From an uncultured Eubacteriales bacterium (lineage in GTDB: Bacteria; Bacillota; Clostridia; Oscillospirales; Ruminococcaceae): 15,864 bases of DNA. A program made the position numbers and the translations under genes. The notes under the pieces are model-generated. The model did no database searches and was not told the origin of the DNA. It saw only the letters and a program-made list of their open reading frames with translations. This document shows, piece by piece, positions 1-6,670 of this stretch. How positions within the stretch are numbered: position 1 is the first letter of the stretch; the number at the start of each line of letters is the position of its first letter. The stretch is taken from assembly GCA_902493155.1 (NCBI GenBank), contig CABUOE010000032.1, forward strand, positions 1 to 15,864. Direction: 5' to 3'.

Positions 1-818
1 ATTTCATATTTTCGAGGGTGCCTGTAAGCATTGCCATGCACCTCTTTGCGGCGGTAGTTCCGAATCATATCCATGTCAAAAACCGCAATCCATATTTCTT
101 CTGATTCATCCGCCTCCATAATACAAGTATCCCTGGAACCTGAAAGCTCAGGAAGATATGCGACACCATCAAATGCATTAGAATGGCCGTTGCAGTCCGG
201 AACGTTTATGGGATAATTATAGGTCGCTATTCCAAGCATATTTTCATATGCCCTTGCCCGAAGCTGAGATAAACAATTTATCTCCATTGGGCAGGCATTT
301 GGCACAAGTATGATCTCAGCGCCTTTTAACATAAGAATTCTTGCACTTTCAGGAAATTCACGGTCAAAGCATATCATAGCCCCGACTTTCACGATTCCAG
401 ATTCTGTATCAAGGTTTGCGACATGGAAATCATCTCCAGGCGTCAGATTTCTCTCCACATCAAAATCACAAGTATGTACTTTGGAAAATTTGAGGACTTG
501 TTTTCCAAAACGATCAAATAGGATCAATGTATTTCGGGGACCTGTTTCGTATTCTTCAAGTAAAGTGATTCCAATAGCCATGTTCAATTCTTTTGAGAGC
601 ACCTTAAATGCCTTAATAAACTCATGATCTGCCGGAATTGCCTCCCTAATCCAGTCAGATACCGGACGGCCATAAATGTTATATCCGTTGCTGAACATTT
701 CTGGAAACAATGCAACATCTGCCCCCATCTCTTTCGCCTTACGGCAAAATAAAATACCTTTGTCAAGAGTGCTGTCAAGTGTATCCTGCGCTGCTATTTG
801 TAATAAAGCAATTTTCAC
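1..818 (-). CDS. Carbon-nitrogen hydrolase (nitrilase superfamily), 3' end outside the window
   Basis: Reading the minus strand from a GTG at 816-818 gives 272 open codons that run off the window edge. The nitrilase-fold catalytic triad is visible: Glu40 in LFPEMFSNGY, Lys113 in KFSKVHTCDF and Cys150 in GAMICFDREFPE. The family hydrolyses C-N bonds in amides, carbamoyl compounds or nitriles, in the cytoplasm; the DREFPESAR context after the Cys points to an amidase-like branch, but the substrate cannot be told. The GTG start is chosen because an AGGGGGAA-type ribosome site lies about 10 bases upstream and the reading begins with the typical beta strand KIALLQIA. Family members are usually 270-300 residues, so only the extreme C-terminus should be missing. 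It is divergent from the cysteine desulfurase gene and has its own promoter. Codon use is AT-rich compared with all later genes, which may indicate transfer. Family assignment is firm; the substrate is unknown. Confidence 0.9.
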   Translation of the reverse strand, partial: MKIALLQIAAQDTLDSTLDKGILFCRKAKEMGADVALFPEMFSNGYNIYGRPVSDWIREAIPADHEFIKAFKVLSKELNMAIGITLLEEYETGPRNTLILFDRFGKQVLKFSKVHTCDFDVERNLTPGDDFHVANLDTESGIVKVGAMICFDREFPESARILMLKGAEIILVPNACPMEINCLSQLRARAYENMLGIATYNYPINVPDCNGHSNAFDGVAYLPELSGSRDTCIMEADESEEIWIAVFDMDMIRNYRRKEVHGNAYRHPRKYE

Positions 819-858
819 GGTAATTCTTCCCCCTCTGTGCCTCCGGTTTAGTGCCTTG

Positions 859-887
859 ATTATAGCACCTATCCTGAACCAACTCAA
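859..887 (-). promoter_or_regulatory. Promoter of the carbon-nitrogen hydrolase gene
   Basis: On the minus strand there is TTGAGT at 882-887, a spacer of exactly 17 bases, and a perfect TATAAT at 859-864. This lies about 41 bases before the GTG start and fits a sigma-A promoter. It is seen directly in the sequence; activity is inferred. Confidence 0.7.
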
Positions 888-902
888 GCCGGTTTCGTGA
901 AA

Positions 903-925
903 TTGCCGGAGTCATACTCCAGCAA
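903..925. other. Imperfect inverted repeat between two divergent promoters
   Basis: TTGC and GGAG (903-906, 908-911) pair with CTCC and GCAA (917-920, 922-925), with one mismatch and a 5-base loop. It lies between the hydrolase promoter and the desulfurase promoter. It could be an operator or a remnant of a terminator; there is no T-run after it. Function unknown. Confidence 0.3.
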
Positions 926-959
926 CGCTTATTTTAAAAGGGAGAATTTTATTTGACGG

Positions 960-988
960 TGGAAATTTTATTTAAAATGTAGTATAAT
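960..988 (+). promoter_or_regulatory. Candidate promoter of the desulfurase-thiI operon
   Basis: A perfect TATAAT at 983-988 sits 17 bases after a weak -35 (TGGAAA, 960-965). A better-looking TTGACG at 953-958 is too far away (24 bases). The surroundings are very AT-rich. Transcription would start near 995, giving an approximately 80-base leader that holds the inverted repeat TACCGT/ACGGTA (1006-1011 and 1021-1026, 9-base loop). Confidence 0.45.
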
Positions 989-1075
989 AATATTTACTTA
1001 TGCTTTACCGTGAATTTATGACGGTATCATATTTTTCACAACGCTGAAAAACTTTAGGATAAAGGAGCCTTTTGG

Positions 1076-2215
1076 TTGGAAATCTATCTGGATAACTGCG
1101 CTACCACAAAAGTTTGCACCGAGGCGGCAAACGCCTGTATGCGGGCGATGACAGAACAATACGGAAACCCCTCTTCCCTGCACAAAAAAGGGGTGGAAGC
1201 AGAAAATATTCTCACAGCGGCCCGGAAAACGGCGGCTTCCATCCTAAACTGCGACCCCGAATGTATCATCTTCACCAGCGGCGCTACAGAGAGCAACAAT
1301 CTGGCAATTTTGGGCGGCGCTGCAGCCCGCAAACGGGACGGAAAAACCATCGTCACCAGTTCGGTAGAACATGCTTCGGTGGAACACGCGGCAGCCTTTC
1401 TGGAAAAACAGGGCTATACCGTCAAGCGGGTGAAACCAAGGCCCGACGGCAACTTCGCCCCCTCTGATTTTATCAGTGCGGTGGATGAAGATACCGTTAT
1501 GCTCACCTTTATGATGGTCAACAACGAGTTGGGGTCTATCCTCCCCTATGAAACGATGATTCCGGCTCTGCGGCGGAAATACCCCAAGCTCCTCATCCAC
1601 ATGGACGCGGTGCAGGGCTTTACTAAATTTCCGTTGAACGTCCGTAAAATTGATGCGGACCTGATTTCCTTCAGCGGCCACAAGCTCTACGCCCCCAAGG
1701 GCATCGGCGGGCTTTACGTCAAAAAAGGCGTTCGAATCGAGCCGGTGATCCATGGCGGCAGCCAGGAGCGCACTCTCCGCAGCGGAACCCAGGCCGTCCC
1801 GCTCATCGCCGCTTTTGACGAAGCGCTGAAGCTCTGTCGGGACGAAGGGACAAAATTCACCGAAACTTACCGTTTCTGTAACAACTATCTGCGCGAGGCG
1901 TTCCAAAACATGCCGGAAGTGGTAATCAATTCCCCGGAAAACGCATCCCCACATCTACTGAACATCTCGGTTCCCGGCGTCCCCTCGGAAATCATGCTCC
2001 ACTTTTTGGAGCAGCACGATATTTTTGTCTCCAGCGGCTCTGCCTGCTCCAAGGGTGCCAAAAGCGTCGTCCTCAAGGCCTATGGTCTTCCGGAGGAACG
2101 GGTCAAGTCTGCCCTGCGCCTCAGCTTTTCCAAGGACACCACCAAAGAGCAGCTCGATATATTTCTCGACGTCCTGGAACAGGGAATCCGACGGTTTAAG
2201 GCCGTTATCCGGTAA
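1076..2215 (+). CDS. iscS: Cysteine desulfurase (NifS/IscS type), partner of ThiI
   Basis: PLP-dependent class V aminotransferase-fold enzyme of 379 residues that takes sulfur from L-cysteine as an enzyme persulfide. Visible landmarks are the N-terminal YLDNCATT, SSVEHAS (His99), HMDAVQ (Asp177, Gln180), the PLP lysine in SFSGHKLYAPKG (Lys203) and the catalytic Cys324 in SSGSACSKGA. The start is a TTG at 1076, chosen because AAAGGAG (1061-1067) is 8 bases upstream and the protein begins exactly where the family does. thiI starts 29 bases downstream. In Bacillus and relatives a dedicated desulfurase beside thiI (NifZ) supplies sulfur for 4-thiouridine in tRNA, and that role is inferred here rather than general Fe-S assembly, since no iscU/sufU-like scaffold is nearby. 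The family call is very secure; the exact paralogue name (iscS, nifS or nifZ) is not. Confidence 0.95.
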   Translation: MEIYLDNCATTKVCTEAANACMRAMTEQYGNPSSLHKKGVEAENILTAARKTAASILNCDPECIIFTSGATESNNLAILGGAAARKRDGKTIVTSSVEHASVEHAAAFLEKQGYTVKRVKPRPDGNFAPSDFISAVDEDTVMLTFMMVNNELGSILPYETMIPALRRKYPKLLIHMDAVQGFTKFPLNVRKIDADLISFSGHKLYAPKGIGGLYVKKGVRIEPVIHGGSQERTLRSGTQAVPLIAAFDEALKLCRDEGTKFTETYRFCNNYLREAFQNMPEVVINSPENASPHLLNISVPGVPSEIMLHFLEQHDIFVSSGSACSKGAKSVVLKAYGLPEERVKSALRLSFSKDTTKEQLDIFLDVLEQGIRRFKAVIR

Positions 2216-2244
2216 CTTTATCCCCACATAGAAAGGATTTTTCC

Positions 2245-3415
2245 ATGAGAGAACTGATTTTGATAAAGAACGGTGAAATCGCTCTAAAGGGCCTCAACCG
2301 CAGCAGCTTTGAAGACATTTTGATGCGCAACATCCGCTGGCGGCTTAAGGACTTGGGCGCGTTTAAACTGAAAAAGGCCCAGTCCACCATCTATCTGGAA
2401 CCCACCGACTCGGAAGCCTTTGATTTTGACGAGGCATTGGACCGCCTACAGAAGGTATTTGGTATTGCCATGCTGTCCCGGGCCCTTGTCGTGGATAAGG
2501 ACATCGACGCCATCAAGGAAGCCGTCTCCGATTACCTGGAACCGGTTCTGTTGGGAGTAAAAACCTTCAAGGTGGAATCCAAACGGGCGGACAAGCGCTT
2601 CCCCCTCACCTCTCCGCAGATTTCCGCGGGGGTGGGCGGTGTGCTGCTGAAGCATTTTAACCACTTGAAGGTAGATGTCCACAATCCCGACGTCACCGTT
2701 ATGGTGGAAGTGCGGGATTTCGGTGCCTATATCCACGCCGGGCGAATTCCCGGGGCGGGCGGCATGCCGGTTTCCTCCAGCGGCCGGGCGATGATCCTGA
2801 TTTCCGGGGGTCTTGACAGCCCGGTTGCCGCATACATGATGGCAAAACGGGGCCTCGCTCTGTCGGCCGTCCACTTCGTCAGTCCTCCCTACACCAGCGA
2901 CCGGGCCTTGCAGAAAGTGGAGACTCTCTGTGAAAAGCTCACCGCTTACACTGGAAAAATCAAATTTTACTGTGTCCCCTTCACCGAAATCCAGGAGGCC
3001 ATCAAAGAGCATTGCCCCGAGGAACTTTTTACCATCATCATGCGCAGACTGATGATGAAAATCGCCACCCGGCTGTCGGAGCAGGAAGAAATCCGCGCCC
3101 TGATTACCGGTGAAAGCTTAGCGCAGGTTGCCGATTTTGTAACCAACACCCGGCTGCACCGACAACGCCACCGACCTGGTGGTGCTTCGTCCCCTCATCG
3201 GCATGGACAAGACAGAAATCATCGACATCGCGTATAAAATCGATACATACGAAACATCGATTTTGCCATACGAAGACTGCTGCACCGTCTTTACCCCCAA
3301 ACACCCCCGCACCAAACCCAAACTGCATTTTGTAGAACAGGCGGAAGCCCGTTTTGATTTTGAGCCGCTGCTCGATAAAGCCGTGGCGGAAACCGAAATC
3401 AAAGTGATCGACTAA
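2245..3415 (+). pseudogene. thiI: ThiI, tRNA 4-thiouridine synthase, interrupted by a frameshift
   Basis: ThiI adenylates U8 of tRNA and transfers sulfur from the desulfurase persulfide; it can also feed thiazole synthesis. The first part (2245 to about 3140) carries the N-terminal ferredoxin-like and THUMP regions (roughly residues 1-165) and the PP-loop ISGGLDSPVAA (about residue 186 on). After ITGESLAQVA the frame goes wrong: the conserved SQT motif expected next is absent, and from about 3143 homology continues one frame over as CTDNATDLVVLRPLIGMDK, then ILPYEDCCTVFTPKHP, to the TAA at 3413-3415. The original frame stops only at 3235-3237. Without the shift the protein would be about 390 residues, the normal length for Firmicutes ThiI lacking a rhodanese domain. 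The ribosome site GAAAGGA precedes the ATG by 7 bases. This may be a real mutation or a base-calling error; the intact operon context favours checking the latter. Confidence 0.85.
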
Positions 3416-3423
3416 AACTTCTG

Positions 3424-3444
3424 TGCCGGCTTTACTTTCCGGCA
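3424..3444 (+). other. Small inverted repeat after thiI
   Basis: TGCCGG (3424-3429) and CCGGCA (3439-3444) form a 6-bp stem with a 9-base loop, directly after the thiI stop. No T-run follows, so it is at most a weak attenuator or an mRNA-stability element. Confidence 0.3.
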
Positions 3445-3472
3445 ACTCCAGTACAGAAAGGCATGAACCAAC

Positions 3473-4027
3473 ATGAAAAATTTTTGGAAAAAGGTATCCG
3501 GTGCGGTTTGGCTCCAGGTCATCACCGTATCCTGTGTCTTGTTTATCGTCAACATTGCAGCAGCCGCCTCCCTGGAACGAGTGGACAGCGGCAGCAGGCA
3601 GTTTGCAGGAGCCCCCGGCCAGACGGAATCCTCCGACAGTCTGGACTTAGATGAGCAAAGCTTTAACGAAAGCGGCGCCTTTGGGGACTGGGAAGATTTT
3701 TCCGACTTTTATGAAGACAGTCAGAGTGCGCGCCCGGATTCCAGTTCTTCCAGCGAATCCCGGTCGGAATCTTCCTCCGAATCATCTTCCGAACCGTCAA
3801 GCGTACCTTCGTCGGAGTCCTCTTCCGAACCCAGCGTCGTCGTGACCCCCAGCGAGCCCTCTTCCCAGGAAAGCTCCGTTTCCTCTTCGGAACCGTCCTC
3901 GGAGCCCTCTTCCGAGTCGACTCCGGCATCGGTGCCCGGCGATTCTCCCATGGACGCGCCCAGCCATGAGACGACTCCTCCCATTTCCTCCCAAACGGCT
4001 GACGAATCGGTTCCCCCGGCGGAATAA
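3473..4027 (+). CDS. Serine/glutamate/proline-rich exported protein of unknown function
   Basis: 184 residues. The N-terminus MKNFWKK is followed by a hydrophobic stretch (about residues 12-33, VWLQVITVSCVLFIVNIAAAA), so it is a signal peptide or a single membrane anchor. A short acidic part (about 50-80, rich in Asp, Glu, Phe) follows; the rest is low complexity with many SSE and EPSSE units plus Thr and Pro, which looks disordered and extracellular. No catalytic motif is visible. The start at 3473 has an AGAAAGG site 11 bases upstream, and it puts the hydrophobic segment in the usual place. It lies 57 bases after thiI and 44 bases before a SpoIID-domain gene whose linker has the same Ser-rich character, so the two products may act together at the cell surface. 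I do not recognise the family. The gene call is reasonable because the frame is open, has a signal segment and sits in an operon. Confidence 0.75.
   Translation: MKNFWKKVSGAVWLQVITVSCVLFIVNIAAAASLERVDSGSRQFAGAPGQTESSDSLDLDEQSFNESGAFGDWEDFSDFYEDSQSARPDSSSSSESRSESSSESSSEPSSVPSSESSSEPSVVVTPSEPSSQESSVSSSEPSSEPSSESTPASVPGDSPMDAPSHETTPPISSQTADESVPPAE
3736..3945 (+). repeat. Low-complexity TCTTCC-rich coding repeat
   Basis: This stretch of the serine-rich gene is built from variants of a 6-9 base unit (TCTTCCGAA, TCCTCGGAG, GAACCGTCC), coding for SSE and EPSSE. The imperfect repetition at DNA level could allow slippage and length change between strains. Confidence 0.55.
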
Positions 4028-4071
4028 CGCAAAGTGATTGACCCGTTCCCATCGGAAAAGGAGTATTCGGT

Positions 4072-5409
4072 ATGAACCATAAAAGTTACCTGCAAATTAT
4101 CATCACCGGCCTCATCGCAGGCGGCTTTCTCACCGCCCTTGCTTTTTCCAGCGACTTGGTGTCAACAGCAAACGCCATTCCGCCTCAGGGCGAAGAGGCT
4201 GTAGCGGTTTCTGCTCCGCTCATCGACGGAGACGGCTCTGTTATCAATATGCCATCCTTAGAAGGCGGCGTCCCGCTGTACGATACCCTGGATGTTTCGC
4301 CTTTGAGCGTCGAGCCGTCGGAAGCCCAGTCCATCGAATCGGATTCTTCCAGCAATACTTTCAGCAGTTCCGGCGCATCTTCAGAATCGGAAAGCCCTTC
4401 TAAAGCGCCTTCTCATAGCACGCCGGAAAGTTCCAGCAAAATAAATCCCAACGACGCTGTTTCCCACACCACTTCTTCGAAACCCTCCGGAAGCTCTTCT
4501 TCGGCAAACAGTTCTTCCAAAGAACCGTCCAGCTCGAAACCCAACTCCAGCTTCTCTTCCAAACCTGCAGAATCCTCCGGTTCGGTTTCTTCGAAGCCCA
4601 GTGAAAGTTCCTCCAGTTTATCAAACAGCGTGGGCGGCACCCTCAAGGTCTCGGTAGGAGGCGTCGTCACCGAAATGGACGCTTACAGCGCAATCTGCCA
4701 GGTGGTCGAAGGGGAAATGGGTTCGTCCTTTAACTCGGAAGCCTTGAAAGCACAGGCTGTCGCTGTTTATTCCTACATAAAATATGAAAATAAGGCGGGG
4801 CGTTCTCCCTCTCTGCCCATGCGTACCCCTTCTCAAAAGGTGCAAAACGCCGTCTCGGCAGTCATCGGACAAGCTGTCTACTATAACGGTTCGGTGGCCT
4901 TTACGCCCTATCACGCCAGTTCAGCAGGCTACACCAATTCCTCCGCAGAGGTATGGGGCGGCAGTTACAGCTACCTGACCAATGTTTCCAGCGCTTATGA
5001 CCCTTCGTCAGGATACAAAAACCTGACTGCCACCATACCGGTTTCCACTGTCAAAAACGGACTGGAGAGCTTTTTGGGCATTGCCCTGGATGAAAATAAT
5101 CCCCAGGGCTGGATGAAAATTGCCGCTGTCAATCAAGGCGGATATATAACCAAACTCACCGTCACTGATGCGGACGGGCAGACTTATTCCACCACTGGTC
5201 GGAAGCTCCGGGAAAATATTTTAAATTACGCTATCAAGAGCCACGCTTTTACCTTTACCTGTGACGGGAGCAATTTTATTTTTACCACCAACGGCTACGG
5301 CCACGGCGTGGGCATGAGCCAGACCGGCGCCAACGGATATGCCGCCAACGAAGGTTGGACTTATAAACAGATTCTCGCTCACTATTATCCGGGCACCAGC
5401 GTATATTAG
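4072..5409 (+). CDS. SpoIID/LytB-domain cell wall protein with a Ser-rich linker
   Basis: 445 residues in three parts. Residues 1-35 are a signal peptide or anchor (hydrophobic from about 7 to 25, with ANA near 33-35). Residues about 75-187 form a Ser/Pro/Glu/Lys-rich linker. Residues about 188-445 are a SpoIID-type domain. Landmarks are VVEGEMGSSFNSEALKAQAV with the candidate catalytic Glu215, HASSAGYTNSSAEVWGG (281-297), TNGYGHGVGMSQTGANGYA (406-424) and HYYPGT near the end. SpoIID is a lytic transglycosylase acting on peptidoglycan glycan strands in engulfment; relatives such as LytB serve as enhancers of wall hydrolases. The long linker, and the lack of spoIIQ or spoIIID neighbours, make this a paralogue rather than the classical sporulation gene. 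AAAAGGAG (4056-4063) precedes the ATG by 8 bases. It is the last gene before a strong terminator. Confidence 0.9.
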   Translation: MNHKSYLQIIITGLIAGGFLTALAFSSDLVSTANAIPPQGEEAVAVSAPLIDGDGSVINMPSLEGGVPLYDTLDVSPLSVEPSEAQSIESDSSSNTFSSSGASSESESPSKAPSHSTPESSSKINPNDAVSHTTSSKPSGSSSSANSSSKEPSSSKPNSSFSSKPAESSGSVSSKPSESSSSLSNSVGGTLKVSVGGVVTEMDAYSAICQVVEGEMGSSFNSEALKAQAVAVYSYIKYENKAGRSPSLPMRTPSQKVQNAVSAVIGQAVYYNGSVAFTPYHASSAGYTNSSAEVWGGSYSYLTNVSSAYDPSSGYKNLTATIPVSTVKNGLESFLGIALDENNPQGWMKIAAVNQGGYITKLTVTDADGQTYSTTGRKLRENILNYAIKSHAFTFTCDGSNFIFTTNGYGHGVGMSQTGANGYAANEGWTYKQILAHYYPGTSVY

Positions 5410-5453
5410 GCTGTGAATTTGGCATAAGCTGTCTTTTCCGTTGAAAAGCTATT

Positions 5454-5485
5454 AAAATCCCCCGGCAAATAGCCGGGGGATTTTT
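5454..5485 (+). terminator. Intrinsic terminator of the iscS-thiI-spoIID operon
   Basis: Perfect 13-bp stem AAAATCCCCCGGC (5454-5466) with GCCGGGGGATTTT (5472-5484), loop AAATA, ending in a T-run (5481-5485). It lies 45 bases after the SpoIID-domain stop. Confidence 0.92.
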
Positions 5486-5513
5486 CGTCATGATTATCAA
5501 CAACTTTTTTCCA

Positions 5514-5519
5514 TATAAT
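5514..5519 (+). promoter_or_regulatory. Candidate -10 box of the polyphosphate kinase gene
   Basis: A perfect TATAAT 30 bases before the ATG, just after the preceding terminator, so a new promoter is expected here. I could not find a convincing -35 at 16-18 bases, and the call rests on the -10 and on context. Confidence 0.4.
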
Positions 5520-5548
5520 AAACTCATCAATCAATACGGAGGAAAGTT

Positions 5549-6430
5549 ATGGTATCTTTAGAAAAATTCCGTTTCGACGGAGACAAAAAGCTGGAGCTGG
5601 ACACTCTTCCTACCAGTGCCAAGGGGCTGGGCCTGGACAAGGACAAAATCCGGGATAAAACTGAGGCAAACCGCAAGGAAATCGCCGCGCTTCAGGATAA
5701 ACTCTACGCCGAAGGCAAAGAGTCCCTCATCCTGATTCTCCAGGCCATGGACGCCGCCGGAAAAGACAGTACAATCAAACATGTCATGAGCAGCGTAGAC
5801 CCTCAGGGCTTAGACGTCCATAGTATGAAAGAACCTACCAGTGAAGAACTATCCCACGATTTTCTCTGGCGCACCGTCATCCACCTGCCGCCCCGGGGGA
5901 AAATGGCAATTTTCAACCGTTCTTATTACGAGGATGTGCTGATCGTAAAAGTCCATCAGCTTCAGAAAGCATATGAGATGGCCGACCGATGTCTCGATGA
6001 CAAAGAATTTTTTGAAAAACGCTACCGCCAAATCCGGCACTTTGAGGAATACCTTTATGAAAACAGTTATCGCGTGGTCAAAATTTTTCTGAACGTCTCT
6101 AAAGAGGAGCAGAAAAAGCGGTTTCTGGAACGCATCGATATTCCGGCAAAAAACTGGAAGTTTTCGGACAGCGACGTCCGGGAACGGGCTTATTGGAACG
6201 ATTATATGGACGCCTACCAGAAAGCCGTCAACGAAACGGCTTCGGCGCACAGTCCCTGGTACGTCCTGCCCGCCGACAACAAGTGGTACACCCGATATCT
6301 GGTGTCGGAAGCGATTCTCGATACCTTGAAGGAAATCGATCCCCATTACCCAAAATTGCCGGAAAGCAAACAGGGAGAACTCAAACTTTGCCGGGAAAAA
6401 TTGCTGGCAGAGGAAGAAAAGGAAAGATAA
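5549..6430 (+). CDS. ppk2: PPK2-family polyphosphate:nucleotide phosphotransferase
   Basis: 293 residues, the usual size of a single-domain PPK2. The family moves phosphate between inorganic polyphosphate and nucleotides (AMP, ADP or GDP), in the cytoplasm. Walker A is at residues 66-75 (AMDAAGKDST) and the Walker B-like lid motif FNRSYYEDVL at 122-131; the stretch HDFLWRTVIHLPPRGKMAIF between them is typical. The N-terminus (FRFDGDKKLELDTL) and the TIKHVMSSVDPQG segment resemble the subgroup often called PPK2-related 1 or class III, which can use AMP as well as ADP; the class is an inference from the motif pattern. CGGAGG (5537-5542) is 6 bases before the ATG. The gene stands alone between two terminators, so it is probably a single-gene unit. 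No ppk1 or ppx is near. Confidence 0.93.
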   Translation: MVSLEKFRFDGDKKLELDTLPTSAKGLGLDKDKIRDKTEANRKEIAALQDKLYAEGKESLILILQAMDAAGKDSTIKHVMSSVDPQGLDVHSMKEPTSEELSHDFLWRTVIHLPPRGKMAIFNRSYYEDVLIVKVHQLQKAYEMADRCLDDKEFFEKRYRQIRHFEEYLYENSYRVVKIFLNVSKEEQKKRFLERIDIPAKNWKFSDSDVRERAYWNDYMDAYQKAVNETASAHSPWYVLPADNKWYTRYLVSEAILDTLKEIDPHYPKLPESKQGELKLCREKLLAEEEKER

Positions 6431-6467
6431 ATCCGTGTGCTTTTGCCGTAGTAAAACCTGCCTCACA

Positions 6468-6507
6468 ATACAAAACAGGGCTGCCAAGTGGCAGTCCTGT
6501 TTTGTAT
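6468..6507 (+). terminator. Terminator hairpin after the polyphosphate kinase gene
   Basis: A very long near-perfect stem: ATACAAAACAGG (6468-6479) with CCTGTTTTGTAT (6496-6507), one G-T wobble, then CTGCC/GGCAG around an AAGT loop. The right arm itself carries TTTT, followed by AATTTACTTT rather than a pure T-run. It sits between two convergent genes and could end transcription from both sides. Confidence 0.75.
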
Positions 6508-6520
6508 AATTTACTTTCTA

Positions 6521-6585
6521 TTTACCGCATTTTATGCGGTAAAATCCATCTTTATTGCGCGAAGCGCAAGTAGCGGTGCAACCGC
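6521..6585. repeat. Chain of three short perfect stem-loops
   Basis: Three consecutive inverted repeats, each with a 3-base loop: TTTACCGCAT/ATGCGGTAAA (6521-6543, loop TTT), TTGCGC/GCGCAA (6555-6569, loop GAA), GCGGT/ACCGC (6573-6585, loop GCA). The stems differ from each other, though CCGCA/TGCGG recurs. None is followed by a T-run on either strand in the way of a terminator. The same kind of chain occurs at 11432-11592. Possible readings are a structured RNA, an immobile remnant of a small mobile element, or a DNA-level (cruciform) signal. Function unknown. Confidence 0.6.
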
Positions 6586-6664
6586 AGGAGCGACAACCCC
6601 AATTTGTGATAAAATGTTCTCTCAGGCGTCCAAAAGCTTGTGAAGCAAGGGTTCGGCTCACGCC
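6586..6664. other. Gene-free strip between the stem-loop chain and the AraC gene
   Basis: No open frame with a ribosome site is visible. There is a possible weak continuation of the stem-loops: GGCGT (6625-6629) could pair with ACGCC (6660-6664) around an inner CTTG/CAAG hairpin (6637-6649). This is short pairing and may be chance. Confidence 0.3.
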
Positions 6665-6670
6665 GTAAGG

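Noticed and set aside
1244..1954. A 236-codon open frame opposite the cysteine desulfurase
   Set aside because: Antisense shadow of a gene with conserved PLP and Cys motifs; its own translation shows no family signature.
3130..3240. Programmed ribosomal frameshift in thiI
   Set aside because: There is no slippery heptamer at the junction and the second frame has a TAA (3140-3142) just before the homologous part; ThiI is not known to use frameshifting, and the SQT motif is lost too.
3721..4095. An acidic Glu/Ser-rich open frame on the minus strand
   Set aside because: The low-complexity serine codons read backwards give Glu/Asp/Ser codons, so the open frame is expected and not a gene.
6636..6664. 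A tRNA 3' half, suggested by GGGTTCGGCTC
   Set aside because: The flanks do not pair to make a T-stem and no acceptor stem or anticodon arm is found upstream.
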